From Mycolicibacterium brumae (GTDB lineage: Bacteria > Actinomycetota > Actinomycetes > Mycobacteriales > Mycobacteriaceae), in assembly GCF_025215495.1 (NCBI RefSeq), contig NZ_CP104302.1, positions 3,924,921 to 3,988,920 on the forward strand: a stretch of 64,000 nucleotides of DNA. The letters run 5' to 3'. Under the pieces are notes generated by a model, which saw only the letters and a program-made list of their open reading frames with translations, did no database searches and was not told the origin of the DNA. A program made the position numbers and the translations under genes. This document shows positions 1 to 8,996 of the stretch, piece by piece. Each line of letters begins with the position of its first letter. Position 1 is the first letter of the stretch.

Positions 1-477
1 GCCGTCCTCAACGAGATAGGTCTTGCCGTGCAGGAATCCGCCGGAATACCGGCGCACTTCGACCTTCGCCTTCCCCTCAAGGTCGACGGTGCGAAGCCAC
101 TCGACCATCCGCTTGGCCTCTGCGGTAGGTACCCGTGCAAAACCCATCGTGTCCCGCTCAGCCTCAAGCCAGGACTGGTGGTGCCGGATCGCGGCATCAC
201 GCCGTGCGTCTTGATCGGAGTCGCCCGACACGATCGCCCGAACGGAATCTGCTTCAGGCTCTGCACCCAACAGTAGGCGGACCCGCGGGGCCAATTCCAG
301 CTCATCGGCGAGCAACGAGAATCCCCCAGGATTGACGTATGCCGTGGCGATTGCAATGGGCGGCGCAGTCACCTTGTTCTCCCGCAAGAGGCGGAACAAC
401 TCGTTGACCTTGTCGGCGACAGTCGCCGCAGCCTCGCTTGGCGAGTGATTTGTCGCGAAATCAGGTAGTTGAGTCAC
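1..477 (-). CDS. PLD-domain protein, probable defence helicase (5' part only)
   Basis: The first 159 codons are visible; the gene runs off the left edge. The start is a GTG that overlaps the stop of the upstream methyltransferase gene (GTGA, 4 bases), so the two are probably translationally coupled. The segment AYVNPGGFSLLADEL followed by APRVRLLLGAEPE, and later GGFLHGKTYLVEDG with an HxK motif, is typical of the phospholipase D-like (HKD) module that precedes SNF2-type helicase domains in prokaryotic defence proteins. One half of an HKD active site is seen directly. The helicase part is inferred from family architecture, since it would lie outside the window. Role inferred: nuclease or helicase partner of the neighbouring DNA methyltransferase. 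Confidence 0.65.
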   Translation of the reverse strand, partial: MTQLPDFATNHSPSEAAATVADKVNELFRLLRENKVTAPPIAIATAYVNPGGFSLLADELELAPRVRLLLGAEPEADSVRAIVSGDSDQDARRDAAIRHHQSWLEAERDTMGFARVPTAEAKRMVEWLRTVDLEGKAKVEVRRYSGGFLHGKTYLVEDG

Positions 478-3400
478 AACGACGCTGCCTCATATCCTGT
501 TGCCAGCATTTCGCACGCGAGATCGAAGATGGAAGCGGGAAAGCCGTCGTCGCTGAAGTCGCGCCGCACAATCTCGAAGTCGTCTGGTTGAAGCCCAAAC
601 CCATGTGCCACAACGGCTTCCGATCCGGCCCGCAACCGGTCGTAGCTGTCCCCACTGAACGGCGAGTTGTCGGCGATTCCGGCCACATCGATGCCGCTGG
701 CCAAGCAGGTGTATCCCGAATTTCGAAGCAACACAGCAGTCCGCTCGGCAAGCGTGGTGATATCCGCCTCTCCCAAAGCTGGTAGCGGCAGGTTGTTGAC
801 CACTTTGCTCGTAACGTGCCGGTCGACGAACCGGCGTGCCCACCAGTCTTCGGTGTTGGTGTTGAGCACACCGAGCAGCGCAAGCAGTACGTTTTCCGAG
901 GTTCCCGCTTTGTGGCCGATAGCGTGTACATATCCGGCGTTGTAAAGAAATCCTTTGTCCGGCAAAGCCGATGCGATCAAAGTCCGGGTGTCGTCGCTGC
1001 GACTCGGATATCGAAGGAGAACTACAGGGTGCTCGGGCTCGTACGAGGCTATGCCCTGCTCATCGATCGTTACCCCTTTTGATTTCGCAGCGAGGGCGCG
1101 AAAGTCGTCCACAAACTGTTTCGCTGCAACGCTACGGATCGAGAACGGGTCCAAGTGACGCGTCATCATCACTCGCCATGCGCCTGGGGACTCGGTTGAT
1201 ACGACCAGCCCGTGATCGCGGCCGGTCCGAGTGAAATCCCATCGCGCATCATGGGTCCCGATGACCCATGAGTCCTCCGACGAAAGCCGCGGGTAGTCAC
1301 GCATCTTGTCGAATACCAGTCGGTCACCAGGATCGTTGAACCAAGGGACCACCAAATTCTCGGAGAGGCTTGATAGCTCGTCGTGTGTGAATTTGATCAT
1401 CGACTCTGGCGCGATTGCACGAAGCTCAGCGGAGGATGTCACTACCATTACTTCGATGGGCTCGTCGGACTGGGGGCCCGCAGCGAGGAGCACCACCGCG
1501 TAGCGTGCGTCAACGCCTTCGAAGATCCATCCGCCGGCATTTCGCGCTTGGACAAGACTGACACGGTGGTGCGCAAAGAGTTTCTCTCGCAGGCGTTTCC
1601 ACCCGGCCAGGACCAGAAACTGCCGGGGTAGCACTAGGCCTATGCGGCCGGTGGAACGCACCGATGTGAGCGCCCGCTCCAGCATCAGTTGTGCGAGTTC
1701 TAGATGAGTGCCTCCCCGCAATGTGAAGACCTTTTTGAAGTATTCCTGCAGACGCTGGCGTTCGACTATCTCGGCTGCCTCCCGGGCAGCTTCTACCGGA
1801 CGCTCCTTGCGTAGCTCTTCGATGCGCGCGTCACGCTGGGTGTCAGGCAGGGCCATCAGGCCTGGACTGACTTTTGCCCAGAAGGGCGTGGCCTCCCATC
1901 GGACTTTGTCCCAAGGTGGATTTCCGATGATTGCGTCAAAACCTGGTGAGTTGCGGAGGAAGACCTCGGGGAACAGAAAGGGTAGATGTGCTGGCAGCAA
2001 ATCTTGCTCGACCTCTGCCACCTCGGGTCGAGCGAGCATCTGGAGCAATGCCCCTTCGTCCATGACTGTGTTCGGTGCCAGTGTCCCCATTCGAGCAGCC
2101 ACAGCGGCATCGAAGATTCGCCTGGCGGTATCAGCGGCCTCGTGCGCTTCAACAAGTAGGCGGGCGCTCTCTTCTATCTCGGCTTTGTTGGCTTCGCTGG
2201 CGTTCGCGACATCGACGAGAAGGGTTTTGGCGGAGGCCAATTGGTCGGTGAGTATCGAATCAAAAAGGCTGAGTTCTCCGGGGCGGCGGCCGGGTTGAAG
2301 TGCATCCAATGCTTCGTCGATTGTTGCTATGCCGGTCAAACTATTGCCATGGACGAGGCCGTGGTCGAGGTTGCTCATGGGCAAACCCGGGACAAAGGTG
2401 TGGATCCACAGGGCGAGGCGAGCGAGTTCGACCGCCATCGGGTTGATGTCGAGACCGTAGACGCAACGTCGGGCAACTTGGCGGCGCAGCAGGCCTACTT
2501 CGTCGACCTCGCTCTTGGCGACGTCGTCGGAACCGAGTGCCTCCTTCGCGACCCCCGCCAGACGCAACAACTCCTCATTGACTCCTGGAACCGTGTGCTC
2601 AGTGAGGAAGGTGCGCATCAGAGCTTCGATCTTGTCCACGGCCGCCACAAGGAAATGGCCCGATCCCATCGCGAGATCCGCCACCCGGAAGTCGAAGAAC
2701 TCTCGTGATGCGGTCGCTCCATCACCCTTCGCAAGGTGCTCCGCAATCGTCTGCAGGTGAGCCGTGAGAGCGGGAACGATCGACTGCTCGATCAGGTGGT
2801 CGACGACGACCTTCGGGGTGAAGTAGGAGCCCGTTGCTTTTCTTTCCCCTGACGCGGTGTGGAAGTACACCGAACCGGCTGGCGCGACCACTTCACCGTT
2901 TGTGGCCGGCACCCAGGCGCCGTTCTCGTCGAGGGTGAGGTCTTGCTCAGCCAGCGAGAGTGAACTCTCCAGGAGGCCCTCGTAAATCGTCCCGAACTCG
3001 CGAACGCTGAGGGATCGGAAATCCACTGCGCCGAGCACATCGTCGTCGGTGACATCGATCAACAAGCTCTTGAGCGCTGGGCCTAACACGCTGTCGGGAA
3101 GTTCGATCTTCTTGATCAACGCGCCTTCAGGCGAGCGCTCCGGATCGGTAGAGAAGAGGCCGCCGTTGTACGCGGGTATTTGCCACTGCGGATTGCCTTG
3201 ATCGATCGCATTCCACACTTGGATCAGATCCAGCCAGATCGTCGACGCGTCCCCGTACTCGGCGGTTTGTGATTCCAGAAGGCGCCGAGCATTGGTCTTA
3301 AGGCTGTTGGCGTCGAATCCTTCGTTGCGGCCCGACGGCAACAGCCCACGGTCCTCTGCGTATGCCTGAAATAGCAGGCGAAAGAGAATGCGAAGCGTGA

Positions 3401-4463
3401 TGCGGTAAGCGGTGGCGAGACCATCGGCGTCGAGTTGCACCTCTGCGTTCGCCGCAAGGCGCGTCGCTACCTCAACCGCGACCGGGGGGACAATCTCGTC
3501 GTAGATGCGCTCACGAAGACGCTCCCCAAGTTCGCTGGCGTAGCGCGCACTGTCGCGCAGCAGCTCATCGGCGGTACCACCGGCTTTCAACGCGTCCGCG
3601 GAAAAGATTAGCGGCAGCAGAGCAGCATTTTCGGAGTCGACCGTGGAAAGGTCGACCTCGAAGTAGGTCTCGGCCTGGCCCTTCGATCCGACGCCGACAC
3701 CATCGCGTCCCGGATACAGCCGTATTTGGTCCTTTCGCAGGACCATCAGCCATGGGACTTCCTCCCGAGAAGCCACGGCGAGGCCGAATGCGACGGGAGA
3801 CAGCTGGAACCGCTGAGTTTTTGCGTCGAACTGCTCGGAGTCGTCGAGCAGGACGGCGACAGCGCGAGGTTGGTGCCCGTCGATCGAAAGCAGTAACGTC
3901 CCATTCGGGCCTGGTTTGGTCTGGAATCCAAGTGCGTCGATCAGCTGTTTCCGGCGCTTGCCGAGCAGCGGCAGGGCCTGCTTGCCGAGGTCCTCCCAAT
4001 CGGCTCGATTCGGGACGTTGCTCAGGATGTGGTGAGTCGCGAATAGGCCGCTGTTGGTGAATCCCACGACGCCGGTGGAATCGCTGGATTTGCGGAAACC
4101 CGCGAATCGGTCGGTGGCAGCCAGGACGTCGGGCTCTAAAAGGATCGACTGCAGCTGGCGCGATGCCTGTTCGACGGGGAGTTCGATCGGTTGCGCTTGG
4201 GGATCGGGGCCGAAGAGGTGGGCTTTGCCGTCATGCACCACCGCCACCACGAGTTGTATCTGGGTCCTGCCTTTGCGTGCCGTGAAGAGGTCGCGCAGCG
4301 TCTGACGAGAGGGGACGGTCTCTGCGCTCGCGACTGCCACCTGGAAACCACCAAGTCCATGGGGATCCGGGCCCAGATACACCTTGTCGGTCGTGATCCC
4401 GGTGGGCGCCGATGGTTCACTCCAGGTCACGGCCTTGTCGGCAGTCAATCGCACTTGGCGCAT
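474..4463 (-). CDS. Large N6-adenine DNA methyltransferase, Eco57I/PglX-DrmMI type
   Basis: An intact protein of 1329 residues. Methyltransferase motifs are clear: YFTP (about 547-550), motif I DLAMGSGHFL (596-605), DINP (672-675) and the catalytic NPPW (848-851), marking an amino-methylating gamma-type adenine methyltransferase. About 540 residues precede the catalytic core. A long C-terminal half (about 950-1310, with NNLPLPAL) resembles the target-recognition part of type IIG enzymes. No nuclease motif is visible. Size and layout fit BREX PglX, DISARM DrmMI or type IIG-like modification subunits. It is coupled by a GTGA overlap to the PLD protein downstream. A strong GGGAGGAG lies directly against the ATG, so the real start may be the GTG three codons in (4454). 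Its exact defence class cannot be settled without the genes to the left. Confidence 0.8.
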   Translation of the reverse strand: MRQVRLTADKAVTWSEPSAPTGITTDKVYLGPDPHGLGGFQVAVASAETVPSRQTLRDLFTARKGRTQIQLVVAVVHDGKAHLFGPDPQAQPIELPVEQASRQLQSILLEPDVLAATDRFAGFRKSSDSTGVVGFTNSGLFATHHILSNVPNRADWEDLGKQALPLLGKRRKQLIDALGFQTKPGPNGTLLLSIDGHQPRAVAVLLDDSEQFDAKTQRFQLSPVAFGLAVASREEVPWLMVLRKDQIRLYPGRDGVGVGSKGQAETYFEVDLSTVDSENAALLPLIFSADALKAGGTADELLRDSARYASELGERLRERIYDEIVPPVAVEVATRLAANAEVQLDADGLATAYRITLRILFRLLFQAYAEDRGLLPSGRNEGFDANSLKTNARRLLESQTAEYGDASTIWLDLIQVWNAIDQGNPQWQIPAYNGGLFSTDPERSPEGALIKKIELPDSVLGPALKSLLIDVTDDDVLGAVDFRSLSVREFGTIYEGLLESSLSLAEQDLTLDENGAWVPATNGEVVAPAGSVYFHTASGERKATGSYFTPKVVVDHLIEQSIVPALTAHLQTIAEHLAKGDGATASREFFDFRVADLAMGSGHFLVAAVDKIEALMRTFLTEHTVPGVNEELLRLAGVAKEALGSDDVAKSEVDEVGLLRRQVARRCVYGLDINPMAVELARLALWIHTFVPGLPMSNLDHGLVHGNSLTGIATIDEALDALQPGRRPGELSLFDSILTDQLASAKTLLVDVANASEANKAEIEESARLLVEAHEAADTARRIFDAAVAARMGTLAPNTVMDEGALLQMLARPEVAEVEQDLLPAHLPFLFPEVFLRNSPGFDAIIGNPPWDKVRWEATPFWAKVSPGLMALPDTQRDARIEELRKERPVEAAREAAEIVERQRLQEYFKKVFTLRGGTHLELAQLMLERALTSVRSTGRIGLVLPRQFLVLAGWKRLREKLFAHHRVSLVQARNAGGWIFEGVDARYAVVLLAAGPQSDEPIEVMVVTSSAELRAIAPESMIKFTHDELSSLSENLVVPWFNDPGDRLVFDKMRDYPRLSSEDSWVIGTHDARWDFTRTGRDHGLVVSTESPGAWRVMMTRHLDPFSIRSVAAKQFVDDFRALAAKSKGVTIDEQGIASYEPEHPVVLLRYPSRSDDTRTLIASALPDKGFLYNAGYVHAIGHKAGTSENVLLALLGVLNTNTEDWWARRFVDRHVTSKVVNNLPLPALGEADITTLAERTAVLLRNSGYTCLASGIDVAGIADNSPFSGDSYDRLRAGSEAVVAHGFGLQPDDFEIVRRDFSDDGFPASIFDLACEMLATGYEAASL

Positions 4464-4591
4464 CTCCTCCCCGCTGGGCAGAATCTTGATCTGATCCCGT
4501 CACGGAACCTTAGCCACGGTCGCCGACGGAATGTGTATGACCCGCCTGATTCCGAATCCTGTCGGAGCAGGCGTCGACGGTCTTGCAGTAG

Positions 4592-5035
4592 TCAATCGGC
4601 CAGCGGGACGCCCGATCGGTCGGAGGCATGGTGCCGTCGTCGTATCGGGACGACCGCACCAGCCCCTGCCTGGTCGGATCTCAATTCATGGTTCTCAAGC
4701 GCGAGCACCTGGATGACGCGTTCGAGTTGGTGGATCGTCGCGGTGAGGGCCGTGACGTCCGCGGTCAGTGCCTTCACCTTCTTCGCGGCTTTGGCCTTTT
4801 CCTTCTGCAGCCCCCGAATCGCAGGCGGTTCCGTGTCGGTGTTCGCAATGCGGGCGCGGAACTCGGCTTGGAGGTCGGTGTGCCGGTGAGTTAGCAGCCA
4901 CCGCTTGATCTGCGCTTCCTGGGCGAGTGACTTCACGGTGAGCTTGCCGTCGGAGTGCAGTGGTTTGCCGGCGATGAGTCGATCCATCGCGTCGCGGATC
5001 GCGCGGCGCACATTCTCGTCAGGCTGGCCGCTCAT
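4592..5035 (-). CDS. Small coiled-coil TnpC-like accessory protein of element A
   Basis: A 147-aa protein whose ATG overlaps the stop of the recombinase gene before it (ATGA at 5033-5036). The N-terminus (MSGQPDENVRRAIRDAMDRL) is followed by a basic helical region. Residues about 75-130 form a heptad-rich coiled coil (KAKAAKKVKALTADVTALTA). Position, size and coiled coil match TnpC of Tn554-family elements (DUF6262-like), thought to influence orientation and frequency of transposition. The open frame extends upstream, but the overlap-coupled ATG at 5035 is the natural start. No enzymatic motif is present. Confidence 0.65.
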   Translation of the reverse strand: MSGQPDENVRRAIRDAMDRLIAGKPLHSDGKLTVKSLAQEAQIKRWLLTHRHTDLQAEFRARIANTDTEPPAIRGLQKEKAKAAKKVKALTADVTALTATIHQLERVIQVLALENHELRSDQAGAGAVVPIRRRHHASDRSGVPLAD

Positions 5036-7176
5036 CACGACCTCGCATTGTTCTGATGCTCGTCCACGATGCCTTGGAGGGCGGTGATGCGTCGTTCGAG
5101 CCGGCAGCGTAGCGGTATCGGCGTTGTGGGCGAGGCGATCTCGACCTGGTGCCGCGCGATGGCGTCCCGGATTTGGAGGATGTTCTGGTCGGTTCGGGCG
5201 ATGTTGCCGCATCCGGGTTGGCAGTGGGAGACATCAGGGGATCGCAGCTCGCTCGCCGTGACCTGTCGATCTGGATGGCACAGAGCTTTTGCTTGGTCGT
5301 AGCAGCAGGTGACGAACTGTTGCGGGTTGTCGTATATGCGCAGCTGCGGGTTGGCGCGCAGGGCGGCTGCCTGCTTGTTGCTCATGTAGCGGCCGCGGAA
5401 GTGCCGATCGAACAGATGGATGGCCTGGGTGTATCGGTCGGCGGCCGGGCCGCTGACCTGTTCACCGTCGTCGAGGCGTTGATGGGCGTCTTCGAGGTAG
5501 TCGGCCCGGGCGAGGGCTTCCTCCATTGGGAAGACGTCTCGCAGGCCGCCGGCGACCCGTGAGCCATAGCCGTCGGTGGTGTAGCCGCGCAGGTGTCCGT
5601 ACTGCACGCCGAGGGCCACACGTCCGCCTGGTTTGCGGTAGATGAACCAGGCCAGTGTTCGCCTGAACCGCTTGACCGTCACGGCGTCGTCGGGATCAGC
5701 GGGGATCACCTCGTGAGGACGTTCGAGCCTCTCGGCGGCGTGATTGCTCCAGTCGATCAAGTCCTGGATCCGGTCGCGGACCATGCGGGCGTGCACGGCC
5801 TTTCCGGCGTTGACACCGCAGGGCCATAGCGAGAACGCGTCGATCGGAAACAGAAGTTGGGAGGAGGGGTTCAGTGCTTCCATCACGGCGACGGCTTTGG
5901 CCACGGGTGCAATCGCCAGCCAGGGTTGTTCCCGTTCGACACCGGCGGGTATGGCGTTGCCCGACTGATCAAGTGCGCCTTTGAAGGTTCTGCCGTGAAT
6001 ACGGTAGTGGAGTTGCCCGGTCGCGGAGTCGGTGTGGGTTTGGCAGCAGCCACGCTCCAGTGCGCGGCACTCCTCGCCGCGCATCCCGGTCAGGTAGGCG
6101 ACGACGACGAACGCGGCGGTGGCCAGGTGGCGGCAGAACTCCTCGACCTCGTAGAAGCCGATCGCCGGCGTCCAGCCTTTCCCTTCGACGGAGCCTGTGA
6201 TCGGCATCGGCAGGTGCGCTTCGTCGCTGGCACTCAGGCCGGCTATCGGCCAGTGCGGATTCATCATCACGGCTTCTTCGGGAGACAGGCCCAGCTGCCA
6301 GCCGATGAATCCTTTTGCCAGAGAGCGTATGTGCGGCCGGTTGCTGCTGACCCATCCGGGCACCGTCTGTGAATCCTGGCGCCGCTGCTGGACGTACGCG
6401 CGAAACCGCTGATGGGGCGTGAGGGACTGGAGGCTGGGCGGGACATCGCGCGGTCTCGCTTTGAGTGCCTTTGCGGCAAGGATGTCGTCGCTGAAGTCGG
6501 TGACGAAGCGCAGGGCCCAGACCAGAAGGCCGGCCATCGTCTGCGGATGGATGGGGGTGGTCTTGTTTTCGCTCGACCAGTTCGCAGGCCCGAGCACCGA
6601 GGTGCGCCCGAGATAGCTGTTCTCCCATGGTGGGCGGGCGAGGCGGTCGACTTCGGGAAGGTACGGGGCGTAGAGCCAGGCACGGGTGACGGCGAACAGA
6701 ATGTTGCCCACGTTCTCGCGTGAGCCGCGGTGTCGTTTGAGGTGCTCGGCATATTCGTCGTAGATGGAGCCGCTGACCGCGTTGAACTCGTGGATGTCCT
6801 TCTCTGCCAGCCATGTCATCCACTGCCGTAGGAAGCGCGCGAACGTGCACACGGTTGCCGGTGCGAGTTGGCTGCGCGCCGCCGAGGAGCGTTCCAGATC
6901 CTCGACCGGGGTCGGCTTGTTGATGCTTGCCCAGATCAGTCGCTTGGCGGCGGCGACATAGCTCGGCGGGAAGGTGTCGAAGACGATGCTCAACGTGCCC
7001 GACACCGTGTGCTTCTGCACCAACGGTGTGAGATCCCAGCGGTTGTCGCCCACGGTGGAGAGAAGTCCGCGCCGCGCTTCAGGCACGCGCTCGATGTCGG
7101 CGATGACCGGGTCGGCGTCGTCAAGTTCGAGCCGACCAGTCTGTTGTGGCCACGAGTTGGCTGCGGCGATGCTCAC
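5035..7176 (-). CDS. Tyrosine recombinase, TnpB-like (element A)
   Basis: A 713-aa site-specific recombinase starting at a GTG that overlaps the previous gene's stop (GTGA). The catalytic domain lies in the C-terminal half: YLTGMRGEECRAL gives the first arginine, RFRRTLAWFIYRK the second conserved arginine box, and QYGHLRGYTTDGYG the histidine and likely tyrosine nucleophile. A cysteine/histidine cluster near the end (CCYDQAKALCHPD and HCQPGCGN) may bind zinc, as in other long TnpB proteins. The N-terminal half probably holds core-binding and protein-contact regions. It should act with the other two recombinases of the operon to excise and insert the element. Confidence 0.75.
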   Translation of the reverse strand: MSIAAANSWPQQTGRLELDDADPVIADIERVPEARRGLLSTVGDNRWDLTPLVQKHTVSGTLSIVFDTFPPSYVAAAKRLIWASINKPTPVEDLERSSAARSQLAPATVCTFARFLRQWMTWLAEKDIHEFNAVSGSIYDEYAEHLKRHRGSRENVGNILFAVTRAWLYAPYLPEVDRLARPPWENSYLGRTSVLGPANWSSENKTTPIHPQTMAGLLVWALRFVTDFSDDILAAKALKARPRDVPPSLQSLTPHQRFRAYVQQRRQDSQTVPGWVSSNRPHIRSLAKGFIGWQLGLSPEEAVMMNPHWPIAGLSASDEAHLPMPITGSVEGKGWTPAIGFYEVEEFCRHLATAAFVVVAYLTGMRGEECRALERGCCQTHTDSATGQLHYRIHGRTFKGALDQSGNAIPAGVEREQPWLAIAPVAKAVAVMEALNPSSQLLFPIDAFSLWPCGVNAGKAVHARMVRDRIQDLIDWSNHAAERLERPHEVIPADPDDAVTVKRFRRTLAWFIYRKPGGRVALGVQYGHLRGYTTDGYGSRVAGGLRDVFPMEEALARADYLEDAHQRLDDGEQVSGPAADRYTQAIHLFDRHFRGRYMSNKQAAALRANPQLRIYDNPQQFVTCCYDQAKALCHPDRQVTASELRSPDVSHCQPGCGNIARTDQNILQIRDAIARHQVEIASPTTPIPLRCRLERRITALQGIVDEHQNNARS

Positions 7177-8993
7177 GCGTCGAGATTCCTTCCGATGAGC
7201 GCAGTGACGACGTCGCGGTCAGCGTCGGTGACCTGGCGGCGGGCATCGCCGATCTCGGCCTTGGTCGCGTTCTGTTCGAGAATCGCCCGCAATCGGGAGT
7301 AGTGATCCCGGTAGTCAGACTCCCACCGGGCGGGGGCAACGAGGGTGGCGACATTGTCGAGGGCATCCAGCAGCGTGACCAGGCGCGGCAGATGCCCGGG
7401 GGTGACGACCGCGTTCGTGCAGGTGAAGCAGGCGAAGAATGAGGCCGGGCATGGCTCGCCGGCGGTGGCGGCAAACGGGCTGTTCAAGAAGTCGGTGCAC
7501 GCGGTGGTGGCGGTGTCGAGATTTCCGGCAAGCAGCAGCTTCAGCGTCGGCATCGAGATGCCGAGTTGTGTCGCGGCGGTTTCCGGGTCGGCGCGGGCGG
7601 CGGTCACTTCGGCGGCACTCAGCGAGCGGACCGAGACCGTGGCTTTGGCGTGGGCGACGGCATCAGCCTGTCCCTCGATGACGGTGTTGACAGCCCCTTC
7701 TGCGGTGGCCGGGTCCGGGCTGCGGTAAATGTCCTCGCTGACGGATTCACTGTTCTGCCGAGCATGTTGGTTCAACACCTGCTCGGAGAGCCGCAGCCGT
7801 CGCAGACTCACCCGCAATGATGTCCCGTCGTCGGCCAGCAGCCCGGCGTCGGCCATGTAGTGATCACCGATGCCCGCGGTCAACCATTCCTGCCGGAACG
7901 GGCCGACTCCGGTGCGGTTCTTGTGCCGGTGGGCAATGAGTAACTTCTCCGACGGGCTTCCGAGCTCGACGAGCGTCGCGCGGCACGGTTCGGTCAAGCG
8001 GACCGCGTTCTCCCACAGTTTTCCGGCCTCACCCGCAAGGATTTCGGCGCTGTAGCGCTTGGTACCTCGTCTCGGTTTATCGGTGTTGACGGTGTACACC
8101 GACTCTTCGGAGGCACCGTCGGATGCCCTGAACGAGGTCACGGTGAGGTTGTCCAGGACCGAGAGGTTGAACCCCCGCTCGCATACGAGAAGGACCATCA
8201 AGCAATAGATTTCCCGTATCGACGGGAACAACGCCTGCGCCGGATTCGACACGCCGGCCAGGTCGAAACAGCCCTTCAAGACCACCCGGTTCGCGAGGTA
8301 CTGCGAGGGAAGCATCCCGTTTCGCGACAGATACTCCAGAAGTGATCCGGTGCTCCATCGCGTCCCGCCGACCTTGAACGTGATTCCGTCCCCGACATCA
8401 CCAACCTCGCGGTAATGGTGCAGCTTCTCGGTGTTCGTCCGAATTCTGCGGAGCGCTTGACGGACCTCACCCTTGGCGGCACTGCGGATCCGCCCGAACT
8501 CGTCGCGACTGTAGGAATCATTCTCCGGCAAGCGTTTTCGAGGCTTCACGGCCTTCGCGCGCATCGCTTTCCGTGTGGTTTCGGGAAGGCGCGGCGATTC
8601 CGACAGCACGGTCCGCATGAGATTCACTTGCCCCGGCCAGCGGGCCTGACTCTCCTTCACGGTGCGCCACGCCCACCACACCTCGGGACCGAAGTCGGCG
8701 ATCGAGTGAACGTCGGGGAACTCCGTGATCAAATAGGCCATCAGTTGTCGCGCGGCACTCACCGCCGCATCTACGGTCGCAAGCGTGCGCCAACGACCAC
8801 CGGATTGAGACCCGTTCGCCAGCGCGGTGACCAGGTCATCGATCAATTCAGCGGGCCCGTGGACGTCATCGAATACGAATGTCCTCGTCCGTCCAGCCTC
8901 GTCAGTGAAGCAGAGCTGCCGAAGCTCAGGGTCCACCGGGGCGGGTCGGGCGTACTTGCCGGCGGGGAGTGCCGCTGTTCTACGGGAGGCCAC
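7173..8993 (-). CDS. Large recombinase-like protein of element A, degenerate catalytic site
   Basis: A 606-aa protein beginning at GTG, 3 bp after the first recombinase gene and overlapping the next by 4 bases. The fold-level similarity to phage-integrase proteins is weak: LRVSLRRLRLSEQVLNQ resembles the HxxR helix but lacks a clear histidine, and EDIYRSPDPATAE offers a possible tyrosine. A cysteine cluster, CPASFFACFTCTN, occurs near the C-terminus. Its place inside the coupled operon argues that it is needed for transposition, perhaps as a non-catalytic or architectural subunit. I assign recombinase relationship mainly from context. Confidence 0.55.
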   Translation of the reverse strand: MASRRTAALPAGKYARPAPVDPELRQLCFTDEAGRTRTFVFDDVHGPAELIDDLVTALANGSQSGGRWRTLATVDAAVSAARQLMAYLITEFPDVHSIADFGPEVWWAWRTVKESQARWPGQVNLMRTVLSESPRLPETTRKAMRAKAVKPRKRLPENDSYSRDEFGRIRSAAKGEVRQALRRIRTNTEKLHHYREVGDVGDGITFKVGGTRWSTGSLLEYLSRNGMLPSQYLANRVVLKGCFDLAGVSNPAQALFPSIREIYCLMVLLVCERGFNLSVLDNLTVTSFRASDGASEESVYTVNTDKPRRGTKRYSAEILAGEAGKLWENAVRLTEPCRATLVELGSPSEKLLIAHRHKNRTGVGPFRQEWLTAGIGDHYMADAGLLADDGTSLRVSLRRLRLSEQVLNQHARQNSESVSEDIYRSPDPATAEGAVNTVIEGQADAVAHAKATVSVRSLSAAEVTAARADPETAATQLGISMPTLKLLLAGNLDTATTACTDFLNSPFAATAGEPCPASFFACFTCTNAVVTPGHLPRLVTLLDALDNVATLVAPARWESDYRDHYSRLRAILEQNATKAEIGDARRQVTDADRDVVTALIGRNLDA

Positions 8994-8996
8994 CGC

